This document shows, piece after piece, positions 19,275 to 29,858 of a DNA stretch of 64,000 nucleotides (its first letter is position 1; the number at the start of each line of letters is the position of its first letter). The DNA lies in assembly GCA_902556205.1 (NCBI GenBank), contig CACDVH010000008.1, positions 1-64,000 on the forward strand, given 5' to 3'. The translations under genes and the position numbers were made by a program. The notes below the pieces were generated by a model. The model was not told the origin of the DNA. It worked only from the letters and a program-made list of their open reading frames with translations, and did not search any database. The stretch is from an uncultured Gammaproteobacteria bacterium. GTDB lineage: Bacteria > Pseudomonadota > Gammaproteobacteria > PS1 > Pseudothioglobaceae.

Positions 19275-20297
19275 ATGAAAAGTTTAAAAATATTCTGTAA
19301 TTTTTTGGTGCTGATTACAATTTGTTTTCCCTCAATATCCTTCGCATTGGAAACAGATTGCGTTGTGCTTGTGTATCATCGTTTCTCAGATGGAGAACCT
19401 AAATCTACGAGTACTTCGCCGCAGATTTTCAAAGAGCACTTAGCCTACTTAAAAGAAAACGAATATACAGTTCTGCCACTAAAAACGGTTATCAATAAAC
19501 TTCAATCAAAAGAAAAGTTGCCTCTTAACTGCGTCAGTTTGACTGCAGATGATGGGTTCTTGTCGATTTATAAGGAGGCTTTTCCCTTATTAACTGAGTA
19601 CCAATTCCCAATGTCTGTTTTTGTTTCAACTCATGCTATTGACAAAAATTATGAATCAATGATGACTTGGAGTCAGTTGCGAGACATGACTCCTCTGGTA
19701 GATGTATTTAATCACACCGTGAATCATCCTCATTTGGTTAATCTTCTGCCAGAAAATCTTGAGAATGAAATCCATATTGCACAAGATAGAATTTCAAAAG
19801 AATTAGGAGTGAAGGATAAATATTTAGCTTACCCCTATGGTGAATATGATGATGAGACTTATTCATTTCTTGAATCAAATGGATACATTGGATTTGGCCA
19901 ACAATCGGGTGTTGCAAGTCAGGAGAGTGATTTTTTAAATATTCCTAGATATTCTATGTCTGGCCCATACGCAAAAATGGAAAGCTTTATTCTTAAAGTT
20001 AAAACTGTGGATATGCCATTAAAGAATATTAAGCCAAAATCTATGATTATTTCAGGTGATTTCAAGCCAAGATTAGATCTAGTTTTTTCAAGACCACTAA
20101 CTCAATATGAGAGAGATAATTTTGCATGCTATGTTTCTGGACAAAATAAAGCTAAATTAGAATGGAGTGGGCTGCAATCTTTAGTTATTTCAGTGGAAGA
20201 GCCTCTTGGGGTTGGAAGGAGTCGATATAACTGTACTATGCCGTTTAAGGAAAACGGAAGATACTATTGGTTCTCAAAGTTGTGGTTGAGACTTTAA
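19275..20297 (+). CDS. polysaccharide deacetylase (NodB/PgaB-like) with signal peptide
   Basis: signal peptide; [74 protein letters not shown]. Confidence 0.9.
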   Translation: MKSLKIFCNFLVLITICFPSISFALETDCVVLVYHRFSDGEPKSTSTSPQIFKEHLAYLKENEYTVLPLKTVINKLQSKEKLPLNCVSLTADDGFLSIYKEAFPLLTEYQFPMSVFVSTHAIDKNYESMMTWSQLRDMTPLVDVFNHTVNHPHLVNLLPENLENEIHIAQDRISKELGVKDKYLAYPYGEYDDETYSFLESNGYIGFGQQSGVASQESDFLNIPRYSMSGPYAKMESFILKVKTVDMPLKNIKPKSMIISGDFKPRLDLVFSRPLTQYERDNFACYVSGQNKAKLEWSGLQSLVISVEEPLGVGRSRYNCTMPFKENGRYYWFSKLWLRL

Positions 20298-21616
20298 ATG
20301 AGTTCGGCTTTTAAAGAGTTTGCAATACCATCTACTATTCGAACGGACACTATTTGCCCAATGAGCTCTTCATCACCCTCAAAGTGAGCAGTCCTCATAT
20401 TCTCAGTTCTTCCAGATAGAGTGTTTCCTTTTTTTGAGAAGCCCTCTACTAAAACCTTTTGAGTGCTACCTATCATAGATTTTGATATCTCTTCCGTATT
20501 ACTATTCAGCCTCTCTTGGATAATTGTAAGTCTCTTCTTTTTTGTCTCAGCACTGACGTCATCAGCAAAACTTGAGGCAATTGTGCCAGGCCTTTTAGAG
20601 TAGATAAAACTGAATGATTTATCAAACCCAATTTCATCAATCAAGTTAACGGTGTCATTAAAGTCATTTTCTGTTTCACCAGGAAAGCCAATGATGAAGT
20701 CTGAAGAAATAGAGATGTCTGGTCGAACTTGCTTCAACTTACGTATTTTAGATTTATACTCTATAGCAGTATGACCTCGTTTCATTAAGCTTAAGATTTT
20801 ATCTGAGCCAGCTTGAACTGGCAGATGGAGATGAGACACGAGCTCAGGAACCTCTGCATAAGTTTCAATCAATCTATCGCTAAACTCGACTGGGTGTGAG
20901 GTGGTAAACCTTATTCTATCAATACCCTCAATTTGAGCAATTATCGAAATTAAAAGCGCTAAATCTGCCACCTCGCCATCATCCATTAAGCCCCTATAAG
21001 AGTTAACATTTTGGCCAAGAAGATTGACCTCTTTCACTCCCTGTTCAGCTAATATTTCAACTTCACGAAATACATCAACAAATGGTCTTGAAATCTCTTC
21101 ACCTCTTGTATATGGCACTACACAAAAAGTGCAATATTTACTGCATCCCTCCATAATGGAGACAAAAGCAGATGCGCCATCACTATACGGCTCTGGCAAG
21201 TGATCAAATTTTTCAATTTCTGGAAATGATATATCAACCGTTATCTCATGATCGTTTAACGCCTCATTCAGCATATTTGGAAGACGATGAAGGGTTTGAG
21301 GTCCAAAGATCATATCAACATATGGCGCTCTCTTGAGGATGAGATCACCTTCCTGAGAGGCGACACATCCACCAACACCAATCACTAGGTTAGGATTTTT
21401 TTCTTTTAGTTTTCTCCAGCGACCCAGTTGATGAAATAACTTATCCTCAGCCTTCTCTCTAATTGAACAAGTATTAATTAACAATACATCAGCTTCATTA
21501 ATATCTTCGGTTAGATCTAGACCATGAGATGCCTTAAGGACATCACTCATCTTATTTGAATCATACTCATTCATTTGACACCCAAAGGTGCGGATGTGAA
21601 GCTTAGAGATACTCAT
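20294..21616 (-). CDS. miaB: tRNA-2-methylthio-N6-dimethylallyladenosine synthase
   Basis: [46 protein letters not shown]. Confidence 0.98.
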   Translation of the reverse strand: MSISKLHIRTFGCQMNEYDSNKMSDVLKASHGLDLTEDINEADVLLINTCSIREKAEDKLFHQLGRWRKLKEKNPNLVIGVGGCVASQEGDLILKRAPYVDMIFGPQTLHRLPNMLNEALNDHEITVDISFPEIEKFDHLPEPYSDGASAFVSIMEGCSKYCTFCVVPYTRGEEISRPFVDVFREVEILAEQGVKEVNLLGQNVNSYRGLMDDGEVADLALLISIIAQIEGIDRIRFTTSHPVEFSDRLIETYAEVPELVSHLHLPVQAGSDKILSLMKRGHTAIEYKSKIRKLKQVRPDISISSDFIIGFPGETENDFNDTVNLIDEIGFDKSFSFIYSKRPGTIASSFADDVSAETKKKRLTIIQERLNSNTEEISKSMIGSTQKVLVEGFSKKGNTLSGRTENMRTAHFEGDEELIGQIVSVRIVDGIANSLKAELI

Positions 21617-22651
21617 TTAGGATTTTTGAATATGTAAAGTCTGGGTTGGGTATGCAATCTCAGCACCATGATCTGCTATGATTTGGGCTATATCGAGAAG
21701 TAATTTGCCTTTGAACTTCTTAAACTCTCCTGCATCTGTAAGTGAACTAAATGCCCAAATAACAAAATCTAGTGATGAGGCATTAAACAAGTCAAAATTA
21801 ACCCTACAAGGCTGGTCAGTGTCTATATGCTCACTCTTAGCTAGGAGTTCTTCGACTTTTTCTAAAATGCTTTCCATTTGCGCAATGTCGTCATAGCGTA
21901 TACCAATCACTTCATGGATTTGCCTATTTGTCATTCTTGATGGAGTTTCTATTGGGATGGTTGCAAAGATAGAATTTGGAACATAAACCGGATTCTTATT
22001 AAAAGTTCTAAGTCGAGTCATCCTCCAGCCAATTTTTTCTACAACGCCTTCAATACTTTTATCAGTTGTTCTAATCCAGTCTCCAGTCGAAAATGGTTTA
22101 TCCATTTGAATCATAAGGCCGCCGAATACATTAGCAAGCATGTCCTTTGCAGCAAAACCAACGACGATACCACCCACACCTCCGAGGGTTAAGATAGACG
22201 AAACAGCGTAACCATAAAATTGAGCTACTCCAAGAATGATAGCAAACACAAAGAGAATTTTTACGAGACGTGTAAAAAGCCTTATTGAGTCTTTGTCAAC
22301 ACTTCCCTCGCCTTCTAACAAGAAACTCTCAACACTTGAAATTAACCTCAAGATTCCCCAAGTTAAAATAAATACTGGAGCAATTGCAATATAGCCAACA
22401 ATATCATTTAAGGATTGAATTTCAGATGTCAACTCTTTCAGAGAAAAATAGAGCCATCCATACCAAATTAAAAGTTTAAGAGGCGCAGATATGGCTCTAA
22501 TTAAATAATCATCTATTTGAGTTTTAGTGCTTCCAGAGTGCTTAGTAATCTGCTTTAAAATTTTACCCAGAACGTAATGAGTAATAATTGTGATGACCAG
22601 AAGTACAGCAATCGTTTGAAGAGGGCTTATGTTGTGGATAAAATCATTCAT
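21617..22651 (-). CDS. mechanosensitive ion channel family protein (MscS-like)
   Basis: GVGGIVVGFAAKDMLANVFGGLMIQMDKPFSTGDWI, GVVEKIGWRMTRLRTFNKNPVYVPNS. Confidence 0.94.
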   Translation of the reverse strand: MNDFIHNISPLQTIAVLLVITIITHYVLGKILKQITKHSGSTKTQIDDYLIRAISAPLKLLIWYGWLYFSLKELTSEIQSLNDIVGYIAIAPVFILTWGILRLISSVESFLLEGEGSVDKDSIRLFTRLVKILFVFAIILGVAQFYGYAVSSILTLGGVGGIVVGFAAKDMLANVFGGLMIQMDKPFSTGDWIRTTDKSIEGVVEKIGWRMTRLRTFNKNPVYVPNSIFATIPIETPSRMTNRQIHEVIGIRYDDIAQMESILEKVEELLAKSEHIDTDQPCRVNFDLFNASSLDFVIWAFSSLTDAGEFKKFKGKLLLDIAQIIADHGAEIAYPTQTLHIQKS

Positions 22652-23148
22652 TAGAGGTATTTTAATGGATTAATGGGTTCCTCATATTTTTTCATTTCGA
22701 AATAAAAAGGTTTGTCACCAGTTAGTGCAATTAACTGACCCTTTTCAATGGAGTCACCTTCGCTGACCAGTAACTCTTGATTTTGATTGTAAATACTATA
22801 GAAACCATAGGCATGTTTAATGATAATCATTTTTCCATAGCTAGCCATTCTGTCCCCGCTATAAACGACTTCACCTTTTCTTACAGATCTAACTTCTTGG
22901 CCTGGTGCATTATCAAAAGTTAATCCGTAATGACCCTCATTTTCAGAATAATTTTTTTGAATTGGAGAGTCTACAGGGAGTGCCCAATTCTTTTTGACAT
23001 TTGTTTTTTTGGATTGAGTTTTGCTGACTTGGCTGGAAGATTCAACCATATTGAAAGACTTTTCTTCAACAATTACCTGTCCAGGCTGGTTAGTTAGACA
23101 GCCTGAAAGGCCAATAAAAACAACCAGTGTTATTAATTTAGTGTCCAT
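22651..23148 (-). CDS. M23-type peptidase domain lipoprotein (NlpD/EnvC-like)
   Basis: lipobox GLSGC; GLTFDNAPGQEVRSVRKGEVVYSGDRMASYGKMIIIKHAYGFYSIYNQNQELLVSEGD; internal ATG at 23148 preferred. Confidence 0.85.
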   Translation of the reverse strand: MDTKLITLVVFIGLSGCLTNQPGQVIVEEKSFNMVESSSQVSKTQSKKTNVKKNWALPVDSPIQKNYSENEGHYGLTFDNAPGQEVRSVRKGEVVYSGDRMASYGKMIIIKHAYGFYSIYNQNQELLVSEGDSIEKGQLIALTGDKPFYFEMKKYEEPINPLKYL

Positions 23149-23716
23149 ACCATAAAAATAAAGCAATCGCTATAATTAGAAGATATCCAAGCCAATCAAT
23201 GTATTTATTTAACCATGCGTCAGCCATTTTTCCAAACTTTCTGACAATAAAAGATATTAAAAAATATCTAGAGCCCCTAGCAATTAATGAAAAAACAATA
23301 AATGGGAACAAAGACATTGACATCATTCCGGCAGAAATTGTAAAAAGTTTGTATGGAATCGGGCTAAAGCCAGCAATTAAGATGATATAGATGCCGTAAG
23401 TTTGAAAGTAGATTTGTGCAGTTTCAAATTTTGCTTCATAGCCTAAGTTAATCAGTAATGGCATTATAAAGTTTTCTGCTTGAACTCCAATGTAGTAACC
23501 TAGAATTGCTCCAAGAACTGATGCGACAGTACAAATTGCAGCAAAATAGAAGGCTTTTGATCTGTTTCTTAAGGACATTGATGCCAATAACAAGTCCTGA
23601 AGAGGAAGAGGAATAATGACTGATTCAAAAAAACTTATGACTGAAAGCCAAAGAATGGCAAATCGGCTTGAAGACCAATCTAAAATCTTGTTATAAATTG
23701 AGTGAAAAGGCCTCAT
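23138..23716 (-). CDS. DedA/YqaA family membrane protein
   Basis: FAILWLSVISFFESVIIPLPLQDLLLASMSLRNRSKA, GAILGYYIGVQ, PIPYKLFTISAGMMSMSL. Confidence 0.9.
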   Translation of the reverse strand: MRPFHSIYNKILDWSSSRFAILWLSVISFFESVIIPLPLQDLLLASMSLRNRSKAFYFAAICTVASVLGAILGYYIGVQAENFIMPLLINLGYEAKFETAQIYFQTYGIYIILIAGFSPIPYKLFTISAGMMSMSLFPFIVFSLIARGSRYFLISFIVRKFGKMADAWLNKYIDWLGYLLIIAIALFLWYGH

Positions 23717-23731
23717 TGCGAGCTTATTGGG

Positions 23732-24628
23732 CTATTTTTTCAACATGGGGAAGCCTAGTCGCTCCCTAGACTCATAGTAGGCTTGTGCTACTTTTTGACT
23801 CATTGACCTAACCCTACGAATAAATCTCGCTCTATCAGTTACACTGATTGCTTTCCTAGCATCAAGGAGATTAAAAATATGTGAAGCTTTCATAGTTTGT
23901 TCGTAAGCAGGAAAGGGGAGGTTTTCTTCAATAAGTTTTGAGTTCATTGACTCAGCTTCATCAAATTGCCTGAACAGAACAGCTGTATCTGCAATTTCAA
24001 AGTTATATTTGGATTGCTCAACTTCATTTTGGTGATACACATCCCCATAAGTTAGGCCATCGGTCCAAACAAGATCATAAACGCTATCAGCCCCTTGAAG
24101 GTACATTGCCAGTCTTTCAAGGCCGTAGGTCAGCTCACCGGAGACTGGTTTACATGTTAGCCCGCCAACTTGCTGGAAATAAGTGAATTGACTAACTTCC
24201 ATTCCATTTAACCAGACTTCCCATCCAAGACCCCAGGCTCCCAAAGTGGGTGATTCCCAGTTATCTTCAACAAATCTCACATCATGCATTTTTAAATCAA
24301 TGCCAATAGCAGCTAATGAGTCAAGATAAAGATCTTGAATATTGCTTGGTGAAGGTTTCAATAAAACTTGAAATTGATAATAGTGCTGAAGACGGTTAGG
24401 ATTTTCGCCATAACGACCGTCTCCTGGTCTTCTGGAGGGCTGAACATAGGCTGCTTTCCAAGGCTCTGGTCCAATTGACCTAATAAACGTGGCCGGATGA
24501 AAGGTGCCAGCACCGACCTCCATATCGAATGGCTGAATAATAGCACACCCTTTCTCTGCCCAGAAACTTTGTAATTTAAGGATTAAGTTTTGAAATGATT
24601 TGGTTGTATCGAGCTCTAAATTAGACAT
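23732..24628 (-). CDS. glyQ: glycyl-tRNA synthetase alpha subunit
   Basis: [57 protein letters not shown]. Confidence 0.98.
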   Translation of the reverse strand: MSNLELDTTKSFQNLILKLQSFWAEKGCAIIQPFDMEVGAGTFHPATFIRSIGPEPWKAAYVQPSRRPGDGRYGENPNRLQHYYQFQVLLKPSPSNIQDLYLDSLAAIGIDLKMHDVRFVEDNWESPTLGAWGLGWEVWLNGMEVSQFTYFQQVGGLTCKPVSGELTYGLERLAMYLQGADSVYDLVWTDGLTYGDVYHQNEVEQSKYNFEIADTAVLFRQFDEAESMNSKLIEENLPFPAYEQTMKASHIFNLLDARKAISVTDRARFIRRVRSMSQKVAQAYYESRERLGFPMLKK

Positions 24629-24713
24629 TTAATTCGAACTAAAAAATAATAAAAATTTTACCCCACCAACTTGCTCTGGGGCTGACATTTAAAATATACC
24701 GGGAAAGAGATAA

Positions 24714-24745
24714 AAAAAATGCGGGAAAAGTTCCCGCATTTTAGA
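24714..24745 (-). terminator. rho-independent terminator downstream of ahcY
   Basis: reverse strand AAAATGCGGGAACTTTTCCCGCATTTTTTTTA. Confidence 0.9.
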
Positions 24746-24760
24746 AACACTTTAAGAAAC

Positions 24761-26188
24761 CTAGTATTTATAAGCCTCTGGCTTGAATGGACCCTCTTTT
24801 GGAGTATTAATATATTTAGCTTGCTCGTCAGTCATTACAGTTAAAACACCGCCGAAACCTCCAACCATACCTGCTGCTACCTCTTCATCGAGTTTCTTAG
24901 GAAGAAGTTCGACAGTGACATTGGCTGCCTTTTGATCTTTTGGCAAGTCTGCAAATTTCTTTTCAAAAAGGTGCATCTGAGCGAGCACTTGATTAGCAAA
25001 AGACCCATCCATGATTCTAGATGGATGTCCAGTTGCATTGCCTAAGTTTACTAATCTTCCTTCTGAGAGAAGAATTAAGTAATCATTATTATCATTTGAG
25101 CGATATATGCGATGGACTTGAGGTTTTACCTCGTCCCATTTCCAATTATCACGCATATATAGTGTGTCAATCTCATTATCAAAGTGACCAATATTGCATA
25201 CCACAGAGCCTGCTTTGAGGCATTGAAGCATAGCTGCATCACAAACATTGGTGTTGCCAGTTGTTGTGACAATTAAATCAGTAGTAGCTAGCAGCTCTTT
25301 ATTAATGCAATCCAGAGTACCCGTATTGATACCATTAATATAAGGTGAAACTACTTCAAAGCCATCCATACAGGCTTGAAAAGCACAAATTGGGTCTACT
25401 TCAGAAATCTTCACAATCATGCCTTCTTGGCGAAGTGACATTGCTGAACCTTTACCAACATCTCCGTAACCAATAAGCAGTGCTTTCTTTCCAGACATCA
25501 GCATATCAGTTCCACGTTTAATGGCATCATTTAGAGAGTGACGACACCCATATTTATTATCATTCTTTGCTTTAGTGACAGCATCATTAACATTGATTGC
25601 AGGAACTTTAAGCTCCCCACTTTCAATCATTTCTAACAGACGGTGAACGCCAGTTGTTGTCTCTTCACTTATTCCATGAATCTTATCAAGCATTTCAGGA
25701 TACTTGTCATGAACCATGCCAGTTAAATCACCGCCATCATCAAGAATCATATTGGCATCCCACGGCTTACCATCGTGAAGAATAGTTTGTTCAATACACC
25801 ACAAAAACTCCTCTTCAGTTTCACCTTTCCAGGCAAAAACAGGGATATTTCTAGCGGCCATAGCAGAAGCTGCATGATCCTGAGTTGAAAAAATATTGCA
25901 CGATGACCAGCGTATCTCTGCGCCGAGATCAATCAATGTTTCCATAAGGACAGCCGTTTGAATTGTCATATGAATACAGCCCATAATCTTTGCACCTTTT
26001 AGTGGCTGCTCTTTGCTGTACTTTTCTCTGAGTGCCATTAGGGCTGGCATTTCAGATTCGGCTAGCTCAATTTCCTTGCGCCCAAAGTTAGCAAGGTTTA
26101 TATCAGCCACCTTAAAATCATTGCTTAAGCTGTCTAAGTCAAGATCTGAAACTTTAAAATCTGCACTATTAACTGTTGAATTGCTCAT
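24761..26188 (-). CDS. ahcY: adenosylhomocysteinase
   Basis: [33 protein letters not shown]-like [24 protein letters not shown]-terminal [10 protein letters not shown]. Confidence 0.98.
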   Translation of the reverse strand: MSNSTVNSADFKVSDLDLDSLSNDFKVADINLANFGRKEIELAESEMPALMALREKYSKEQPLKGAKIMGCIHMTIQTAVLMETLIDLGAEIRWSSCNIFSTQDHAASAMAARNIPVFAWKGETEEEFLWCIEQTILHDGKPWDANMILDDGGDLTGMVHDKYPEMLDKIHGISEETTTGVHRLLEMIESGELKVPAINVNDAVTKAKNDNKYGCRHSLNDAIKRGTDMLMSGKKALLIGYGDVGKGSAMSLRQEGMIVKISEVDPICAFQACMDGFEVVSPYINGINTGTLDCINKELLATTDLIVTTTGNTNVCDAAMLQCLKAGSVVCNIGHFDNEIDTLYMRDNWKWDEVKPQVHRIYRSNDNNDYLILLSEGRLVNLGNATGHPSRIMDGSFANQVLAQMHLFEKKFADLPKDQKAANVTVELLPKKLDEEVAAGMVGGFGGVLTVMTDEQAKYINTPKEGPFKPEAYKY

Positions 26189-26215
26189 TTAATTTCCTTG
26201 TTAGTTGAAAAAAAA

Positions 26216-26278
26216 TGAGCGTCGTTTTGATTACCAAGCCTGATTGAGAATTTTTCTCATTGCAACGCTCCTTGGCAG
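26216..26278 (-). promoter_or_regulatory. SAH riboswitch upstream of ahcY
   Basis: reverse strand GCCAAGGAGCGTTGCAATGAGAAAAATTCTCAATCAGGCTTGGTAATCAAAACGACGCTCA: GAGCGT/ACGCTC stem, GAGAA/TTCTC hairpin, CCAAG/CTTGG pseudoknot, conserved GGAGCGnTGCAA and CAGGCT..G. Confidence 0.9.
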
Positions 26279-26313
26279 GATATTGATTATACCAAAAACA
26301 AAAATAAAAGAAA

Positions 26314-27447
26314 CTATTTTAGAAGTTCAGCTCTATTTGTCTTTTCCCAGCTTATTGACTCCTCAGTCCGCCCAAAGTGACCATAGCTAGCTGTTTGCTG
26401 ATAAATAGGTCGCTTCAGATCCAACATTGCAATTAGACCTTTTGGACGAAGATCAAAATGTTCTCTGATTAAAGTTACAATTTCATGGTTAGGTATCTCG
26501 CCTGTGCCAAAAGTGTCAACACTGATACTAGTAGGTTCTGCAACACCAATCGCATAAGAAACTTGAATTTCACAACGCTTAGCAATGCCAGCAGCAACAA
26601 TATTTTTTGCAACATATCGAGTTGCATATGCAGCACTTCGATCCACTTTTGAAGGGTCTTTTCCTGAGAATGCCCCGCCACCGTGTCTTGCCATACCTCC
26701 ATATGTGTCTACAATAATTTTTCTACCAGTAAGTCCAGCATCACCTACAGGACCACCAATTTCAAAATTACCAGTTGGATTGATATGATATTGAGTGTCT
26801 TTTGTAAGCCACTTTTCTGGAAGAATGGGTTTAATAATATTTTCTAAAACACTTTCTCGAAGATCTTTCAATGAAATATCACCATCATGCTGAGTTGATA
26901 AAACAACAGCATCAATTCCAACAATTTGATTTCCTTCGTAAATGCAGGAGACTTGAGATTTTGCATCTGGACGTAGCCATGGTATTGAGCCATTTAACAT
27001 CAAATCAGCTTGTTGTCTTACCAGTTGATGAGATAGCATTATTGGAGCTGGCATAAGCTCTTCAGTTGAATTTTCAGCATAGCCAAACATAAGGCCCTGA
27101 TCTCCAGCACCTTGTTCATGATTTTCACTTTCTGTGACTCCCATTGAAATATCTTGTGATTGTCTTCCAAGGAGGTTGGTTATTGAGCAGGTTGCACCGT
27201 TAAAACCATACTCTTCTTTGTCATATCCAATTCCAAGAATAGTTTTCCTGACAATAGCTTCATAATCAATTTGAGCCGCGGTAGTTATTTCTCCTGCTAG
27301 GACAACTTGATTATCTTTAACTAGGGTCTCAACTGCAACCCTCGAATTTGGGTCTTGTTCAAGCGCTGCATCAAGAATGGCATCAGAAATTTGGTCACAA
27401 ACTTTATCGGGGTGTCCTGCAGAGACAGATTCAGAGGTAAAAATCAT
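26314..27447 (-). CDS. metK: S-adenosylmethionine synthetase
   Basis: [56 protein letters not shown]. Confidence 0.98.
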   Translation of the reverse strand: MIFTSESVSAGHPDKVCDQISDAILDAALEQDPNSRVAVETLVKDNQVVLAGEITTAAQIDYEAIVRKTILGIGYDKEEYGFNGATCSITNLLGRQSQDISMGVTESENHEQGAGDQGLMFGYAENSTEELMPAPIMLSHQLVRQQADLMLNGSIPWLRPDAKSQVSCIYEGNQIVGIDAVVLSTQHDGDISLKDLRESVLENIIKPILPEKWLTKDTQYHINPTGNFEIGGPVGDAGLTGRKIIVDTYGGMARHGGGAFSGKDPSKVDRSAAYATRYVAKNIVAAGIAKRCEIQVSYAIGVAEPTSISVDTFGTGEIPNHEIVTLIREHFDLRPKGLIAMLDLKRPIYQQTASYGHFGRTEESISWEKTNRAELLK

Positions 27448-27471
27448 AAAAATCCTTTTTAAATAAAATTA

Positions 27472-27512
27472 AAGCTAAAGGAAAATTTTTAATAAATGAT
27501 CAGCTTTAGCTT
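27472..27512 (-). promoter_or_regulatory. perfect 9-bp hairpin between the SAM-II-like aptamer and the metK RBS (candidate expression platform)
   Basis: reverse strand AAGCTAAAG ... CTTTAGCTT followed by TAATTTTATTT; 5' arm overlaps the aptamer 3' end. Confidence 0.55.
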
Positions 27513-27561
27513 GTTTTAGCCTTAAATTCGGCAACGCTAGCAATCGGAACAAATCAGCGTT
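27509..27561 (-). promoter_or_regulatory. SAM-II (SAM-alpha)-like riboswitch aptamer upstream of metK
   Basis: reverse strand AACGCTGATTTGTTCCGATTGCTAGCGTTGCCGAATTTAAGGCTAAAACAAGC; AACGCT/AGCGTT stem, GCTGATTT...ATTGCnAGCG...GCTAAAA resembles the SAM-II consensus; TTTGTT loop can pair with AACAAG 3' arm. Confidence 0.8.
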
Positions 27562-27596
27562 AATTTATTATATCCTTATGGAGTTTAAAGTAAAGT

Positions 27597-28262
27597 CTAT
27601 TCGAGGCTAATTTTTAAAGATAATGCACTAAGAAACGGAGTAATGATAAGACTAGCGACTAGAAAAAAACCTAAAAAATATAATTGACCATCAATTGCTA
27701 GATTTGATTGGGCATTTGAGATTGCACTGGTTGCAAAAATCAAAATGGGGATATAAAGAGGTAGTATCAATAGCGACAAAAGCATTCCAGAATTTTTAAT
27801 TCCAACTACCAGAGAGGCGCCTATTGACCCAATAAGGCTCAGACATGGGGTTGCTATAATCAAAGTCAGTATCAAAATAATGATGCTCTCAGAGTTTAGA
27901 AAAAGCGCCATACCAAGAAAAGGAGACAGGATAATAATTGGAAGTCCTGAAAGGATCCAATGTGCTGTCGTTTTCGCCAATAGAATGAGTGAAAGTGAGT
28001 GGTGAGAAATAATCATTTGTTCAAGAACGCCATTATCAAAGTCATAATGAAATAATGTGTTTAGGGATAGAAGAACCGATAGCATGGTGATCACCCAAAT
28101 AATGCCTGGAGCCATTCTAGATAAAGTTTCTGCTTCTGGGCTTATTGCTATTGGGAATAAAGAAATAGAAATAACAAAAAACATCAAAGGATTAAGAAAG
28201 CTAGAAGGGTTTCTAATTGCCATTTTTAAGTCTCTGGATATGGTGTTAAGGAAGATACTCAC
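27597..28262 (-). CDS. ccmB: heme exporter protein CcmB
   Basis: 221 aa six-TM protein directly downstream of ccmA; FHYDFDNGVLEQMIISHHSL. Confidence 0.93.
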   Translation of the reverse strand: MSIFLNTISRDLKMAIRNPSSFLNPLMFFVISISLFPIAISPEAETLSRMAPGIIWVITMLSVLLSLNTLFHYDFDNGVLEQMIISHHSLSLILLAKTTAHWILSGLPIIILSPFLGMALFLNSESIIILILTLIIATPCLSLIGSIGASLVVGIKNSGMLLSLLILPLYIPILIFATSAISNAQSNLAIDGQLYFLGFFLVASLIITPFLSALSLKISLE

Positions 28263-28861
28263 AGCGTAATCTCCTTAAGATTTTTAATATTGCATTCCTG
28301 ATGAGTCGTCAAAATACATAGGCCACCGTTGATGCAATGCTCCTCAATTTTACTTTCAATTATCGTTATTGCCTTTGAGTCAAGTGCCGAAAAGGGCTCA
28401 TCGAGAAGCCAAACTTTTGACTGAGTAATAAAGAGTAGTGATAAGGCAATTCTTTTTTTCTGACCAGCAGAAAGGGTTCCAACAAGGTCATTCTCATACT
28501 TCTCAAGACCTACTTGTTTGAGCGCCTTAGAATAGTCATTTTTTAAGCTATTTGTTCCAAGGAGCGAGCTATATTTTAAGTTCTCAAGGCAGCTTAATTC
28601 TGGACTTAACGAGGCTAAATGACCCAAGTAAAGTAGATCAAGTTTATATTGCTCACTCTTTAAATTAAAAGAATCATAGTCTATTTCTCCTGACTCGAAA
28701 GAGCTGAGTCCAGCAATAATTCTTAGTAGTGAGGTTTTTCCAGAGCCATTTGCTCCAGAAACTTTTAATACCTCGCCAGAATTTACCTCAAATGACAGAT
28801 TCTCAAATAGAAGGGTGTAGCCTTTTTGACAGCTTAATTTGTTGACTATAAGTTTCGACAT
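28259..28861 (-). CDS. ccmA: heme exporter ATP-binding protein CcmA
   Basis: ANGSGKTSLLRIIAGL Walker A, TLSAGQKKRIALSLLFI, WLLDEPFSALD. Confidence 0.95.
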   Translation of the reverse strand: MSKLIVNKLSCQKGYTLLFENLSFEVNSGEVLKVSGANGSGKTSLLRIIAGLSSFESGEIDYDSFNLKSEQYKLDLLYLGHLASLSPELSCLENLKYSSLLGTNSLKNDYSKALKQVGLEKYENDLVGTLSAGQKKRIALSLLFITQSKVWLLDEPFSALDSKAITIIESKIEEHCINGGLCILTTHQECNIKNLKEITL

Positions 28862-28931
28862 CTGCCTATTTTAGTTGATACCCTAAATCTACAAAGAATA
28901 ATCTAGTGAGCTGAGCCTATGAAAAGAGGAT

Positions 28932-29375
28932 TTAGTCAGAAGACAATAAGCCCTCAAGACCAGTTTTGTCAATTTCATCTAGGATGTTCCCATCAAATAT
29001 TAATCTTAAACGATATTGAATCTTGGTTTCACCTTCGATAGATGAGTGATTTATATAATCCCACTGATATTGATGAAACGGATCAATGATGCTTGGCGAG
29101 CCAATTAGGTTCATTACCATATCCTTAGTCATGCCGACTTGAAGCAGATTAACATCACTCATTTCAAGGACAGAGCCTTGAAGAATTGTAGGTTTATAGA
29201 CGTCAATTGATGGTAATTTAGGTTTTGCCCAGCTCGGCAAAGAGAGTTTAGGCATCTTTGGTAACTCAGGCATCGAAAACTCTGGCATTTTTGGGAGTTC
29301 AGGAACCTTTGGAAGACTATTTGAACAACCAGCAAGGGCCATTGTAGCTATCAAAATAAAAGTTAATCTATTCAT
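28932..29375 (-). CDS. bamE: outer membrane assembly lipoprotein BamE (SmpA/OmlA) with Pro/Lys-rich N-terminal linker
   Basis: lipobox MALAGC; LLQVGMTKDMVMNLIGSPSIIDPFHQYQWDYI; divergent from fur (fur-omlA synteny). Confidence 0.88.
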   Translation of the reverse strand: MNRLTFILIATMALAGCSNSLPKVPELPKMPEFSMPELPKMPKLSLPSWAKPKLPSIDVYKPTILQGSVLEMSDVNLLQVGMTKDMVMNLIGSPSIIDPFHQYQWDYINHSSIEGETKIQYRLRLIFDGNILDEIDKTGLEGLLSSD

Positions 29376-29427
29376 CTATAGTTAAACATATAAAATATAA
29401 ATAGGATTTTACCTTAAGGATTTTTTA

Positions 29428-29835
29428 ATGGATGCAGAAGATTTAAAAAGTGCTGGTCTGAAAGTCACCCTGCCAAGACTTAAAATTTTAGAGGTGCTCG
29501 AGAGCTCTCCAAGCCACCATCTTAGTGCTGAAGATATTTATAGGGTTCTCATTGAGCAAAATGAAGAGGTTGGAGTTGCAACAATTTATCGAGTACTGTC
29601 TCAGTTTGAGGAATCAGGCATTGTTCAAAAGTTAAACTTTGAAAATAATCAAGCAGTTTATGAGTTATGCGGTGCTGATCATCATGATCACTTGGTTTGT
29701 GTTAAATGCAATAAGATTATTGAGTTCCAAGATGATGTGATTGAAAAGCATCAGATTCAAATTGCAAACAAGCATGGATTTGAGTTAACGGATCATTCTT
29801 TGTATCTTTATGGATTGTGCAACGACTGTCATTAA
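29428..29835 (+). CDS. fur: ferric uptake regulator
   Basis: LKSAGLKVTLPRLKILEVLE, DHHDHLVCVKCNKIIEFQDDVIE, HGFELTDHSLYLYGLCNDC. Confidence 0.95.
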   Translation: MDAEDLKSAGLKVTLPRLKILEVLESSPSHHLSAEDIYRVLIEQNEEVGVATIYRVLSQFEESGIVQKLNFENNQAVYELCGADHHDHLVCVKCNKIIEFQDDVIEKHQIQIANKHGFELTDHSLYLYGLCNDCH

Positions 29836-29858
29836 TCTTACTTTTAATCCTATAGTTT

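Noticed and set aside
24660-24690. CCCC...GGGG hairpin upstream of glyQ as a riboswitch
   Set aside because: Only a 4-bp GC stem with a 13-nt loop; no match to a glycine riboswitch or T-box that I recognise.
25021-25218. Plus-strand ORF inside ahcY (and similar short ORFs in metK, miaB, leuC and RND gene)
   Set aside because: Fully antisense to conserved enzymes; chance open frames.
29428-29835. Zur instead of Fur, because a ZnuB-like permease follows
   Set aside because: Sequence signature (DHHDHLVCVKCNKIIEF...ELTDHSLYLYGLC) and divergent bamE/omlA synteny fit Fur better.
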